Part shown: one piece after another, positions 6,300 to 14,654 of the stretch
Layout of the letters: each line of letters starts with the position of its first letter
Numbering within the stretch: the stretch's first letter is position 1
Source of the DNA: CAZCSH01 sp964501545
GTDB lineage: Bacteria; Patescibacteriota; Minisyncoccia; Minisyncoccales; RBG-13-42-11
NCBI GenBank assembly: GCA_964501545.1
Contig: CAZCSH010000003.1
Location: 1-25,983, forward strand
DNA length: 25,983 nt
Reading direction: 5' to 3'
Program-made: the position numbers and the translations under genes
Notes under the pieces: model-generated
Told to the model about the DNA's origin: nothing
Seen by the model: the letters and a program-made list of their open reading frames with translations, nothing else
The model's database searches: none

Positions 6300-8731
6300 A
6301 AATAGAGCCCAAATGGCAGAAATACTGGGAAGAGAATAGTTTTTTTCAGGCTGAAGATTTCTCAAAGAAGAAAAAGCTCTACATTTTAATTGAATTTCCC
6401 TATCCTTCGGGAGATGGTCTTCACGTTGGTCACGTGAGATCTTATTCTGCCTTGGATGCAGTGGCCAGAAAAAAAAGGATGGAGGGATTTAATGTTTTAT
6501 ATCCTATTGGCTGGGATGCTTTCGGCCTCCCAACAGAAAACTATGCCATTCGAACCGGTATTCACCCTCAGCTAGCCACTGAGAAAAACATAGAGACTTT
6601 TAAAAGGCAATTAAAGAGCTTGGGTCTTTCTTTTGATTGGTCAAGGGAGGTTAATACAACCAATCCTAGATACTACAAATGGACCCAATGGATATTCTTG
6701 AAGCTCTTTGAAAAAGGTCTGGCCTATCAAGCTGAAATCCCCGTTAACTGGTGCCCTTCTTGCAAAATAGGTTTGGCGAACGAAGAAGTACTAGGAGGTG
6801 CTTGTGAAAGATGTGGGACGCCAGTTGAGAAAAAGGTTTTAAAACAATGGATGTTAAAGATTACAAAGTATGCTGACAGACTTCTGGAAGACTTGGGAAA
6901 AGTTAATTATTTAGACAAGATTAAAGCTCAGCAAGTTAACTGGATAGGCAAGAGCTGTGGAACAGAAGTGGATTTTCAGGTTGAAGGCTCAAAAGAGAAA
7001 ATATCTGTCTTTACCACTAGAATTGATACTCTTTTTGGGACAACTGCTGTGGTTTTAGCTCCGGAGCATCCTTTAGCCGAAACATTAATTACCCGAGCCA
7101 CAGCGAAGGGTGAAGAAGAAGATTTATCTTCTTCGACTACTAAAGATAACAAAGAAAAAGTAGAAAAATACATTAGAGAAGCCAAAAGAAAAAGTGATTT
7201 TGAGAGGGAGAAATTAGAGAAAGAAAAAACAGGAGTTTTCACGGGCTCCTATTGTCTAAATCCTGGAAATCAAGAAAAGGTTCCTATCTGGATTGGAGAT
7301 TATGTGCTGGCTTCTTACGGAGGAGGGGCAGTAATGGTGGTTCCTGCTCACGATCATAGAGACTATGACTTTGCCAAAAAGTATGGTTTGGAAATCAGAA
7401 AGGTTGTAGCTGGAGGAGACATTAAAAAAGATCCCTTTGTTGATTATGGAAAGCTAGTTAATTCCGGAGAGTTTAATGGCTTATCTTCCAAAGAAGCGAT
7501 TGAAAAGATCACCAAGTGGCTGGAGAAGAAGAAACTGGGGAAAGAGATGGTTCAGTATAAATTGAGAGACTGGGTTTTTTCCCGCCAGCACTATTGGGGA
7601 GAGCCCATTCCTATTATCCACTGTTCAAAGTGTGGTCTGGTGCCAGTGCCAGAAAAAGACTTACCAGTTAAACTTCCCTACGTAGAGAAATACCAGCCCA
7701 CAGGTACAGGAGAATCACCTCTGGCCGCTGTTTCTGATTGGGTCAATGTTAAATGCCCAAAATGTAAGGGTGGGGCAAAGAGAGAAACAGATACTATGCC
7801 AAACTGGGCAGGGTCTAACTGGTATTTTATGAGATACTGCGATCCTGGAAATAATAAAGAGCTGGCAGATAAAAAGAAGTTAAAATATTGGCTGCCGGTT
7901 GATTGGTACAATGGCGGCATGGAACACACCACCTTGCACTTATTGTACTCCAGGTTTATTTACAAGTTCCTTTATGACATTAAAGTAGCTCCTGCCCCAG
8001 AGCCCTACCAAAAAAGAACTTCCCACGGTATGGTTTTGGCAGAGGACGGCAGGAAAATGTCAAAGTCCTTTGGCAACGTCATAAATCCAGATGATATTGT
8101 GGCTGAATATGGAGCTGATACCTTGAGGATTTATGAGATGTTTATGGGTCCCTTTGGCCAGGCTATTTCTTGGAGTGCTCAGGGAGTCAAGGGCGTGTAT
8201 CGCTTTTTGGAAAAAGTTTGGCACTTGGTCAAGACGGCTGAAGGGAAAACGAGTTCTAATGTTGCAAGAGCTTTGCACAAGTTAAATAAAAAAGTGGCGG
8301 AAGACATAGAGACTACAAAATTCAATACGGCTGTCGCAGCTTTCATGGAGTTTGTTAATTTAGCTTTGGAAGATACCAGCCAGGTAGGCAAGGACACGAT
8401 TGAAAGGTTTCTTTTATTGTTAGCTCCTTTTGCTCCCCATTTAACAGAGGAGCTTTGGCAGGGATTGGGCCACCAAGAAAGCATCTTTCTGGAAAAGTGG
8501 CCAAAGCATGACCCCAAACTGACAAAAGCAGAGATGATTACTTTGGTTATTCAAGTCAATGGCAAGGTTCGAGACAAAATTGAGGTGGCAGTTGGTATTT
8601 CAGAAGAAAAAGCAAAAAAGCTTGCAATTTCTCAAAAAAAGATACAAAATTGGATAGCTGGCAAAGAAGTTAAAAAGGTAATCTTTGTGCCAGAGAAGTT
8701 AATCAATATTGTTATGTCTAATGAAATTTAA
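6263..8731 (+). CDS. leuS: Leucyl-tRNA synthetase
   Basis: This class I synthetase charges tRNA-Leu, and a tRNA-Leu gene lies further along the window. HIGH appears as GLHVGHVRSY and KMSKS as RKMSKSFGN. The zinc site is CPSC...CERC. The CP1 editing domain shows FTTRIDTLFGTT and PAHDHRDYDFA. A leucine-specific domain and the C-terminal VIQVNGKVRDKI block follow. ATG 6263, preceded by AAGGGTGA, gives 822 residues. An in-frame ATG at 6200 would add a non-family, repeat-derived leader, so I prefer 6263. Even so, the first dozen residues up to about IEPKWQKYW are repeat-encoded. A second repeat copy adds about 16 residues (about 277-292) to the editing domain. Confidence 0.96.
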   Translation: MKANFGEGKLHRQIEPKWQKYWEENSFFQAEDFSKKKKLYILIEFPYPSGDGLHVGHVRSYSALDAVARKKRMEGFNVLYPIGWDAFGLPTENYAIRTGIHPQLATEKNIETFKRQLKSLGLSFDWSREVNTTNPRYYKWTQWIFLKLFEKGLAYQAEIPVNWCPSCKIGLANEEVLGGACERCGTPVEKKVLKQWMLKITKYADRLLEDLGKVNYLDKIKAQQVNWIGKSCGTEVDFQVEGSKEKISVFTTRIDTLFGTTAVVLAPEHPLAETLITRATAKGEEEDLSSSTTKDNKEKVEKYIREAKRKSDFEREKLEKEKTGVFTGSYCLNPGNQEKVPIWIGDYVLASYGGGAVMVVPAHDHRDYDFAKKYGLEIRKVVAGGDIKKDPFVDYGKLVNSGEFNGLSSKEAIEKITKWLEKKKLGKEMVQYKLRDWVFSRQHYWGEPIPIIHCSKCGLVPVPEKDLPVKLPYVEKYQPTGTGESPLAAVSDWVNVKCPKCKGGAKRETDTMPNWAGSNWYFMRYCDPGNNKELADKKKLKYWLPVDWYNGGMEHTTLHLLYSRFIYKFLYDIKVAPAPEPYQKRTSHGMVLAEDGRKMSKSFGNVINPDDIVAEYGADTLRIYEMFMGPFGQAISWSAQGVKGVYRFLEKVWHLVKTAEGKTSSNVARALHKLNKKVAEDIETTKFNTAVAAFMEFVNLALEDTSQVGKDTIERFLLLLAPFAPHLTEELWQGLGHQESIFLEKWPKHDPKLTKAEMITLVIQVNGKVRDKIEVAVGISEEKAKKLAISQKKIQNWIAGKEVKKVIFVPEKLINIVMSNEI
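7091..7137 (+). repeat. In-frame dispersed repeat within the leuS editing domain
   Basis: ACCCGAGCCACAGCGAAGGG, then TGAAGAAGAAGA, TTTA and TCTTCTTCGAC, form a hairpin-capable unit (AGAAGA/TCTTCT). It matches the repeat at the leuS start and those flanking topA. It encodes the low-complexity segment TRATAKGEEEDLSSST, in a position where typical LeuS proteins have a shorter loop. Confidence 0.65.
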
Positions 8732-9620
8732 AGAGATATTTATAAAAAGATATTTCCGAATGGCGGACAGAATGGGTCAATTGATAAAATCCAAAGCGGT
8801 TAAAGAAAATTTATCAAGTTCTCGGATAGCGTCTTTAACCGGAGTCAGCGAGAGTTATGCTGAACATTTTGTTAGGAACGACCGTAATTTTAGAGAAGAT
8901 CAGCTCCAAAAGATATTGCCATTGTTTGGCGTCATCTTTCCTTCTGGAAGTTTCTTTCCTGTTAATACGACTCAGGGAAATTTTATAAGCTTGCCCAATA
9001 TAAGTTCGCCAGAACTGATGCAGATTATTGGTTATTTTTTAGGCGATGGAAATTTGCAGAAAAGATCAATAAGGTTTAAGGACTCAGACAAAGAAGTGCT
9101 TAATGTTTATCAACGACTGATTAGAAAAACCTTTAATATTGAAGGAAGGGTTGTCCCGCAGAAAGGGACCATAGCTTATCTCCTCGAAGTGAACAGCCTT
9201 TATTTAAGAAAATGGTTCCAAGAAAATATAGTTTCCAGAAAAAAAGAGTTTTTAGAAGAAGTAAATCAACTCCCTCAGAAAAAGTTGACTGCCTTTCTCC
9301 GGGGCCTTTTTGATGCCGAAGGATTTGTCGCAATTCAATCAAGGCAAATAAGGCTTGGGATAACCAATAGAGAAATAGGGGAAATCCTTCCAGCTCTCAT
9401 TTCTAAACTCGGGATACCATTAACTTCTCACCTGATAAAACGAAGGGAGCCCAACTGGAAAGACGTTTATCTTATTTCCTTGAATAATTACGCATCCTTT
9501 GATAAGTTTTCTAAATATATAGGATTTTCTTCAAAAGAAAAAAATAAAAGGCTTGAGTTTCTTATCGAGAGGAAGCCTAAAATAAAGTTAATGAATAAAT
9601 TTAATTTATGTGTGGGATAA
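8721..9620 (+). CDS. Free-standing LAGLIDADG homing endonuclease with N-terminal helix-turn-helix
   Basis: Two LAGLIDADG helices are clear: QIIGYFLGDGNL (residues about 101-112) and AFLRGLFDAEGFV (about 191-203). This makes a single-chain monomeric homing endonuclease of about 299 residues. The N-terminus (SSSRIASLTGVSESYAEHFV, about residues 32-51) resembles a Cro/C1-type helix-turn-helix. ATG 8721 overlaps the leuS stop by 11 nt, and ATG 8760 is a possible shorter start. The stop overlaps the glmS start by 13 nt in another frame. The gene is not inside an intron or intein, because leuS and glmS are both complete. Family enzymes cut long DNA sites and spread by gene conversion; the target is unknown. 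It could also have a regulatory role. Confidence 0.82.
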   Translation: MKFKEIFIKRYFRMADRMGQLIKSKAVKENLSSSRIASLTGVSESYAEHFVRNDRNFREDQLQKILPLFGVIFPSGSFFPVNTTQGNFISLPNISSPELMQIIGYFLGDGNLQKRSIRFKDSDKEVLNVYQRLIRKTFNIEGRVVPQKGTIAYLLEVNSLYLRKWFQENIVSRKKEFLEEVNQLPQKKLTAFLRGLFDAEGFVAIQSRQIRLGITNREIGEILPALISKLGIPLTSHLIKRREPNWKDVYLISLNNYASFDKFSKYIGFSSKEKNKRLEFLIERKPKIKLMNKFNLCVG

Positions 9621-11434
9621 TAGGATACATAGGTAAAAGAAACGCGACTCCGATTCTAACTGAGGGCCTTCGTCGAGAAAGCTATCGCGGATATGATTCT
9701 AGCGGTTTGGCTTTATTTGACGGGAAGGAGATAATCTGCGTTAAGGCGGTAGGAAAACTAGAGAATTTGGAGAGTAAACTGAGGAGCCAAGCCCCCGAAG
9801 GACTTTTAGGGCTAGGACACGTGAGATGGGCAACGACTGGTGAGGTAACAGAAGCCAATGCCCATCCTCAATCAGATTGCCGGGGAAACATTTGGCTAGT
9901 CCACAACGGCATTATTGAAAACTACCGTACCCTAAAGGAGAACCTAGAGAAAGAGGGCCACAAGTTTTCTTCTGAAACCGATACCGAAGTCATCGCCCAC
10001 CTTGTTGAAAAGTTCTTTCAGGGCAATCTTGAAGAAGCTGTCAGAAGGGCGACAAAGCTTTTAAAAGGAACCTATGGACTGGCTGTTATTTCCAAGAACG
10101 ACCCTCAAAAAATAGTTGCCGTCCGTCTTTCCAGTCCTCTGTTGGTTGGAGTGGGCGACAATGAATACTTGGTAGCCTCCGATCCCTCAGCCGTTATCGC
10201 CCATACTAATAAAGTAATTTATTTGGATGAAGGAGAATTGGCCGTTCTTTCCCCGGAAGACTTCAAAATTATGAGCTTGGGAGGGGGAAAAATAACACCC
10301 GAGACGGAAGAAATAGACTGGACATTGGAAGACGCCCAGAAAGGAGACTATCCCCACTTTATGTTAAAAGAAATAATGGAGCAGCCGGAAAGCATTATGA
10401 ACTCTTTGCGCGGGAGGATTATTTTGGAAGAAGGCAAAGCAAGATTGGGAGGCTTAACCTTTGTTCATGATAAATTAAGGAATATTAAAAAAATAAACAT
10501 TGTTGCCTGCGGCACAGCTTATTATGCAGGTCTGGTGGGTGAGTATATGCTAGAAGAATATGCCGGCATTCCCACAGAAGTAGATTTTGGTTCAGAGTTC
10601 CGTTATAGAAAGCCGGTTTTGGACAAAGACACTTTGATTTTAGCCATCTCCCAGTCAGGAGAAACAGCAGACACCTTAGCCGCGCTGCGGGAGATGAAGA
10701 ATAAAGGGATGTTAACAATTGGCATTACTAATGTCGTAGGTTCTTCCCAAGCCCGGGAGACAGATGCTGGCGTTTACAACCATGCCGGCTCCGAAATTGG
10801 AGTGGCTTCAACCAAAGCTTTTACTTCCCAATTGACTGTTCTTGCTCTTTTGGCTTTGTATTTGGGAAGACAGCGCCAGCTTTCTTTGGTTATGGGTCAA
10901 AGAATAGCCAAAGAGCTTAGTCGAATTCCTGAATTAGCTCAAAAGACTCTGGAACAAAATGAAAGAATCAAGACATTAGCTGCAAAATACAAAGATTACA
11001 AAAACTTTTTATACCTGGGCAGAAAATACAATTATCCCATTGCTTTGGAAGGAGCTTTAAAACTCAAAGAAATCTCTTATTTGCATGCTGAAGGATACGG
11101 AGCAGGAGAAATGAAGCACGGTCCTTTAGCTTTGATAGATGAGAACTTCCCCACTTTTGTTATTGCTCCCTCAGACAGCGTGTATGAGAAAGTGATTACC
11201 AATGCGGAAGAAGTGAAAGCGAGAAAAGGACCAATTTTAGCTTTAGCCACAGAGGGGAACGAGGATATTAAAAGGGTTGCAGAAGACATAATTTATATTC
11301 CCAAAACCCTTGAGATGCTTACTCCCATTTTGAGCGTTATCCCACTTCAGCTTTTTGCCTATCATGTTGGGGTTTTACGCGGTTGTGATGTGGACAAACC
11401 TAGGAATTTAGCTAAGGCGGTTAGTGTAGAGTAA
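9608..11434 (+). CDS. glmS: Glutamine--fructose-6-phosphate aminotransferase (isomerizing)
   Basis: GlmS makes glucosamine-6-phosphate from fructose-6-phosphate and glutamine, the first step towards UDP-GlcNAc. The N-terminus MCGIIGYIG exposes the nucleophilic Cys2 after Met removal, so ATG 9608 is secure. The glutaminase domain shows RGYDSSGLA, GHVRWATTGE, AHPQ and HNGIIENY. Two SIS domains follow, with CGTAYYAG, SQSGETADT, STKAFTSQ, EGALKLKEISYLHAEGY and GEMKHGPLAL. The end DKPRNLAKAVSVE is the family terminus, and 608 residues is full length. The start overlaps the preceding endonuclease gene. A terminator follows. GlmR (YvcK) and a GlmU-like gene lie nearby in the same window. Confidence 0.97.
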   Translation: MCGIIGYIGKRNATPILTEGLRRESYRGYDSSGLALFDGKEIICVKAVGKLENLESKLRSQAPEGLLGLGHVRWATTGEVTEANAHPQSDCRGNIWLVHNGIIENYRTLKENLEKEGHKFSSETDTEVIAHLVEKFFQGNLEEAVRRATKLLKGTYGLAVISKNDPQKIVAVRLSSPLLVGVGDNEYLVASDPSAVIAHTNKVIYLDEGELAVLSPEDFKIMSLGGGKITPETEEIDWTLEDAQKGDYPHFMLKEIMEQPESIMNSLRGRIILEEGKARLGGLTFVHDKLRNIKKINIVACGTAYYAGLVGEYMLEEYAGIPTEVDFGSEFRYRKPVLDKDTLILAISQSGETADTLAALREMKNKGMLTIGITNVVGSSQARETDAGVYNHAGSEIGVASTKAFTSQLTVLALLALYLGRQRQLSLVMGQRIAKELSRIPELAQKTLEQNERIKTLAAKYKDYKNFLYLGRKYNYPIALEGALKLKEISYLHAEGYGAGEMKHGPLALIDENFPTFVIAPSDSVYEKVITNAEEVKARKGPILALATEGNEDIKRVAEDIIYIPKTLEMLTPILSVIPLQLFAYHVGVLRGCDVDKPRNLAKAVSVE

Positions 11435-11452
11435 AAATACAAAAATTATGCG

Positions 11453-11475
11453 AAAGAGGTTTTTCACCTCTTTTT
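11453..11475 (+). terminator. Intrinsic terminator after glmS
   Basis: The 8-bp stem AAAGAGGT/ACCTCTTT with loop TTTTC overlaps a run of T. It lies 18 nt after the glmS stop. Confidence 0.8.
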
Positions 11476-11488
11476 ATTAGGGTATAAT
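11461..11488 (+). promoter_or_regulatory. Promoter for the second homing endonuclease gene
   Basis: A consensus -10 TATAAT (11483-11488) follows the terminator T-run. A weak -35, TTTTCA (11461-11466), has a 16-bp spacer. Transcription would start near 11495, after the in-frame ATG at 11492 and before ATG 11513, which favours the latter as the start codon. AAGGA (11500-11504) could serve as a ribosome binding site. Confidence 0.55.
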
Positions 11489-11512
11489 TAAATGAGACAA
11501 GGAAAATGGTTT

Positions 11513-12991
11513 ATGAAAATTAATTTTATTTCAGTTATAAGAAGAGGAAACGGACGCGGTACAGGCTTTTTTTATATCCCAAAAGATAAAATATGTTTGT
11601 TTAGGTTAAATGACTGGGTGCGTATTAAATTATCGGAAGAGGTTTCTTTTTTCTCTAAGATAATATTCTATTCTCATAGATTGGGAATATATATTCCTCA
11701 ACATATTGTAAGTAAAAATGATTTATTGGGTAAAGAGGTTAAAATTGAAGTAAAAAAGCTAAATGGATTTTATGCTTCTGTAGGTTTCGATGGCAGAGTA
11801 TACATTCCTCAGGATATTGTCCAAAAACAAATAATTAAACAAAATGATATAATTTTAATAAAAGCCATAAAAGAAAATAAAGTTATTAAAGAAAAATATT
11901 CAAAAATACACGTTACCATTAGAAGACAAAGAAAACAAAAAGAATATACTTGCATTTTTGACAGAAATTTTTATGGGGAGGAACTTCTATTTCAAATTGA
12001 AAAAGGGCAGCAGAGAAGCAGAACGGTAAAATTAAGTGCCCCAATAGAAAGACTTCTGAGGCGAATGCACTACACATTTATTCAAGAGAATTCGGCGATC
12101 ATTTTTAAGGGAAACAAAGTTCCGGCAATTATTCATACAAACTTAAATTATTCTAACATAGCATTTTATTTGGGAGCATACTTTGCAGACGGAACTAAGA
12201 AGGGAAACAATTGGGCAATTTGTGCATCAACTTTTGAGCAGGCAAGATATTATTTAGAAATGCACAATTCAATAATTAAAGATTCAAAACCAGAATTAAT
12301 ACTTTCCTACACGGATATTGAGAATAGTGATAAAGATAAACTTAAGAGGAAATTAGCCAAAGTGTGGAAAGATAGAGTTGGGCTAAATGTATATAAATTT
12401 AGAATAAGAAAATCAATCGGAAAATTCACTTTTAAAAGAAATCAATACGGAACTCTTGTTATAAGAGAATCTAGACAACTACTGTTAAATATCTATAATA
12501 TTTTATTAGAATTTTTAATAAAGGAAATTTTAACAAATAAGAACAAAAAATTAGCCATAGACTTTATTTGTGGGGTTTTGGAGGGCGATGGCTGTGTCCC
12601 GTCCAAAAAACGAGGACATATAACAATTTCTCTTAATAAAAAGGATGTCCCCATTATAGAAAATGTTTTTAAAGTAGCTCAAATAAAATTTAAGATTCTC
12701 AAGGAAGGTGAAAATAAATATACTTTAAGGGTTGGCTCTCTTACACTAATAAAGAATTTTCATCTTTTGAAGGATAAGATTTTTATTTTATACCCCAAAA
12801 GACGAAAAGCATTTCTTGAGCGATTTAAAACGGTCGGTGCTGTTCAATCCTTGATAAAGAATTATAAACCAGTCGATTGGGTAAGGATTTGGTTGAATAA
12901 TAATGATTTTATCGCAGAAAAAGGAAAGATTACCAGTAAAGGGTTAAGGTTTGCCCGTGACTTTAAGGCTTGTAAAATTGCTATTAATTGA
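11513..12991 (+). CDS. LAGLIDADG homing endonuclease-like protein with N-terminal beta-repeat domain
   Basis: Two LAGLIDADG-type helices are visible: AFYLGAYFADGTKKG (residues about 217-231) and DFICGVLEGDGCVP (about 350-363). The DNA-binding regions after them are lysine-rich. The first 120 residues hold three similar units, GFFYIPKDK..., GIYIPQHIV... and GRVYIPQDIV..., each followed by a strand such as KEVKIEV. This resembles AbrB/SpoVT-type swapped-hairpin barrels, an inference. The C-terminus is basic. The gene is visibly more AT-rich than glmS and iorA, has its own promoter, and ends with TGA where nearly all neighbours use TAA or TAG. These signs favour horizontal acquisition. No host intron is evident. 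The target and activity are unknown. Confidence 0.75.
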   Translation: MKINFISVIRRGNGRGTGFFYIPKDKICLFRLNDWVRIKLSEEVSFFSKIIFYSHRLGIYIPQHIVSKNDLLGKEVKIEVKKLNGFYASVGFDGRVYIPQDIVQKQIIKQNDIILIKAIKENKVIKEKYSKIHVTIRRQRKQKEYTCIFDRNFYGEELLFQIEKGQQRSRTVKLSAPIERLLRRMHYTFIQENSAIIFKGNKVPAIIHTNLNYSNIAFYLGAYFADGTKKGNNWAICASTFEQARYYLEMHNSIIKDSKPELILSYTDIENSDKDKLKRKLAKVWKDRVGLNVYKFRIRKSIGKFTFKRNQYGTLVIRESRQLLLNIYNILLEFLIKEILTNKNKKLAIDFICGVLEGDGCVPSKKRGHITISLNKKDVPIIENVFKVAQIKFKILKEGENKYTLRVGSLTLIKNFHLLKDKIFILYPKRRKAFLERFKTVGAVQSLIKNYKPVDWVRIWLNNNDFIAEKGKITSKGLRFARDFKACKIAIN

Positions 12992-12998
12992 GTAAAAT
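12970..12998 (+). promoter_or_regulatory. Promoter for iorAB, apparently leaderless
   Basis: TTGTAA (12970-12975), a 17-bp spacer and TAAAAT (12993-12998) lie inside the 3' end of the preceding gene and its stop. The iorA ATG begins 9 nt after the -10, leaving almost no 5' leader and no room for a Shine-Dalgarno site. Confidence 0.55.
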
Positions 12999-13007
12999 AA
13001 ATAAGAG

Positions 13008-14642
13008 ATGGAAGAAATATTAACTCAAAAAGGAGGCAAGAAGATATTACTCTTGGGGAACGAAGCAATAGTCAGAGGCGCCTTAGAAGAAGGCGTCCAA
13101 TTTGTTTCTACTTATCCTGGCACGCCAGCTTCTGAAATTGGCAACACTTTTTATAAGATCTCCAAAAAAGCTGGAGTTTATTTTGAATTCTCAACTAATG
13201 AAAAAGTAGCTTTAGAGGCAGGTGTTGGCGCCTCCTTTTCTGGTTTAAAAACCTTGGTGGCGATGAAGAACTTTGGTTTGAATGTCGCCTTGGATGCTCT
13301 TTTGCCTTTTGCTTACACTGGGACTAAAGGCCCGACTGTTATTGTGGTAGCAGACGACCCTTCCTGCCATAGTTCAGCTCAATCAGAAGAGAATAGTCGG
13401 GGTCTAGCTGAACTGGCTCATGTTCCTATTCTTGAGCCTTCTACTCCTCAAGAGTGCAAGGACTTTGTAAGGCTCGGTTTTAGATTGTCAGAAAGATTTA
13501 AGACCCCAGTTATTATTAGAACTACTACTAGAGTGGCTCATCAAACCGGAGTCGTTAAGTTAGAAAAAATTAAAAAACCGAAAGGAAGAGGGAATTTTAT
13601 TAAGGATACCAGAAGGTTTGTTACTTTACCTCCCAGAGTTCTTGAAATGAAAAAAGAACTTTTAGAAAAGATAGAGAAAATCCAGAGTTTTTCTGAAGCT
13701 CTTGCTAAACCGAGTTTAGCTAAACCGGGTTCAGCCGGTATTATTACCTCGGGAATTTCTTATTTGTACGTCAAAGAAGCCCTTCAAGAACTTAAATTAG
13801 ATTTGCCAGTTTTGAAATTAGACTTTTTCTATCCCTTTCCAGAAAAGAGGATTAAAGACTTTATTAAAAAACTTAAGAAGGTTTTAATTGTTGAAGAATT
13901 AGAACCTTATTTGGAAAAAGAAGTTGAAAGGTTAGCAAAAGAAGCAAATTGTAATTTAAAGATTATTGGAAAAGAACTGATACCTGAAGTTGGAGAATTA
14001 AAACCCGAAATTGTCACTGCGGTTCTCGCTAAATTCACTAATTGTAAATTGAAAATTGAAAATTCATTAAAAATTGAAAATTTAAAATTAAAAATTCCCA
14101 AAAGGCTCCCACAGCTCTGTCCCGGTTGTCCTTACTGGCTGGTTATTTCAGCCATAAAGAAGGCGGTTGACACGAACAAGGTTATCTTTGGTGGCGAAAT
14201 CGGCTGCTACATGCTTTTTGGCAACCCGCCGGTCAAATTACAGGATTATCTTTCCTGCATGGGCTCCTCGGCTGGAATCGCCCACGGTATTAAAAAAGCC
14301 ACTGGCCAGAAAATAATCACTTTTGTCGGCGATTCGTCTTTCTTTCATGCCGGAATTCCGGCTTTAATCAATACGGTTTTCAATAAGTCCAATCCTTTAA
14401 TCATCATTCTGGAGAACGAAACAACCGCCATGACCGGACACCAGCCCCATCCCGGAGCTCCGGCTGTGCCCAATGGAATAAAGATAGAAAACGTTGTTCG
14501 GGGCTGCGGCGTAAGAAACGTTAAGGTGCTTGATCCCATAAATCAGGAAGAATTTGTTAAAACGATCAAAGAATTTATGGGGAAGCCCGACGTTTCAGTA
14601 ATTATTGCCCGTCGTCCTTGTATATTTGTTTCTAAAAAATAA
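13008..14642 (+). CDS. iorA: Indolepyruvate ferredoxin oxidoreductase, alpha subunit, without ferredoxin domain
   Basis: IorA with IorB oxidatively decarboxylates aryl-pyruvates to acyl-CoA using thiamine pyrophosphate. The N-terminal pyrimidine-binding part shows GNEAIVRGALEEGV, STYPGTPASEI and MKNFGLNVALDALLP. The C-terminal TPP part has LCPGCPYW (cluster/TPP region), FGGEIGCYMLF, VGDSSFFHAGIPAL and ENETTAMTGHQPHPG. Family members usually continue into a two-cluster ferredoxin module. Here the chain ends at IIARRPCIFVSKK after 544 residues, so that module is absent. A TAAACCGAGTTTA palindrome (residues about 233-245) and an AAATTGAAAATT tandem (about 345-363) are in frame. DNA after the tandem looks richer in GC. 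The stop overlaps the ancestral iorB ATG (TAATG). Confidence 0.88.
   Translation: MEEILTQKGGKKILLLGNEAIVRGALEEGVQFVSTYPGTPASEIGNTFYKISKKAGVYFEFSTNEKVALEAGVGASFSGLKTLVAMKNFGLNVALDALLPFAYTGTKGPTVIVVADDPSCHSSAQSEENSRGLAELAHVPILEPSTPQECKDFVRLGFRLSERFKTPVIIRTTTRVAHQTGVVKLEKIKKPKGRGNFIKDTRRFVTLPPRVLEMKKELLEKIEKIQSFSEALAKPSLAKPGSAGIITSGISYLYVKEALQELKLDLPVLKLDFFYPFPEKRIKDFIKKLKKVLIVEELEPYLEKEVERLAKEANCNLKIIGKELIPEVGELKPEIVTAVLAKFTNCKLKIENSLKIENLKLKIPKRLPQLCPGCPYWLVISAIKKAVDTNKVIFGGEIGCYMLFGNPPVKLQDYLSCMGSSAGIAHGIKKATGQKIITFVGDSSFFHAGIPALINTVFNKSNPLIIILENETTAMTGHQPHPGAPAVPNGIKIENVVRGCGVRNVKVLDPINQEEFVKTIKEFMGKPDVSVIIARRPCIFVSKK
13704..13740 (+). repeat. Palindromic repeat inside iorA
   Basis: GCTAAAC-CGA-GTTTAGC (13704-13720) is followed by a degenerate second unit, TAAACCGGGTTCAGCCGGT. 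It encodes AKPSLAKPGSAG. The core matches the metG palindrome at 4249-4260. Confidence 0.6.
14038..14098 (+). repeat. AAATTGAAAATT tandem repeat inside iorA
   Basis: Degenerate direct units of AAATTGAAAATT/AAATTTAAAATT are read as a run of KIEN/LKLKI. They lie between the transketolase-C-like part and the TPP domain and look like a low-complexity linker insertion. Confidence 0.65.
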
Positions 14643-14654
14643 TGGCTAAGAAAT

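Noticed and set aside
8721..9620. An intein or group I intron hosting the first LAGLIDADG gene
   Set aside because: leuS and glmS are both complete, the gene uses its own start and stop, and no splicing blocks or intron core are visible.
11492..11512. Earlier start for the second homing endonuclease
   Set aside because: ATG 11492 is only 3 nt after the TATAAT box and would lie upstream of the predicted transcription start.
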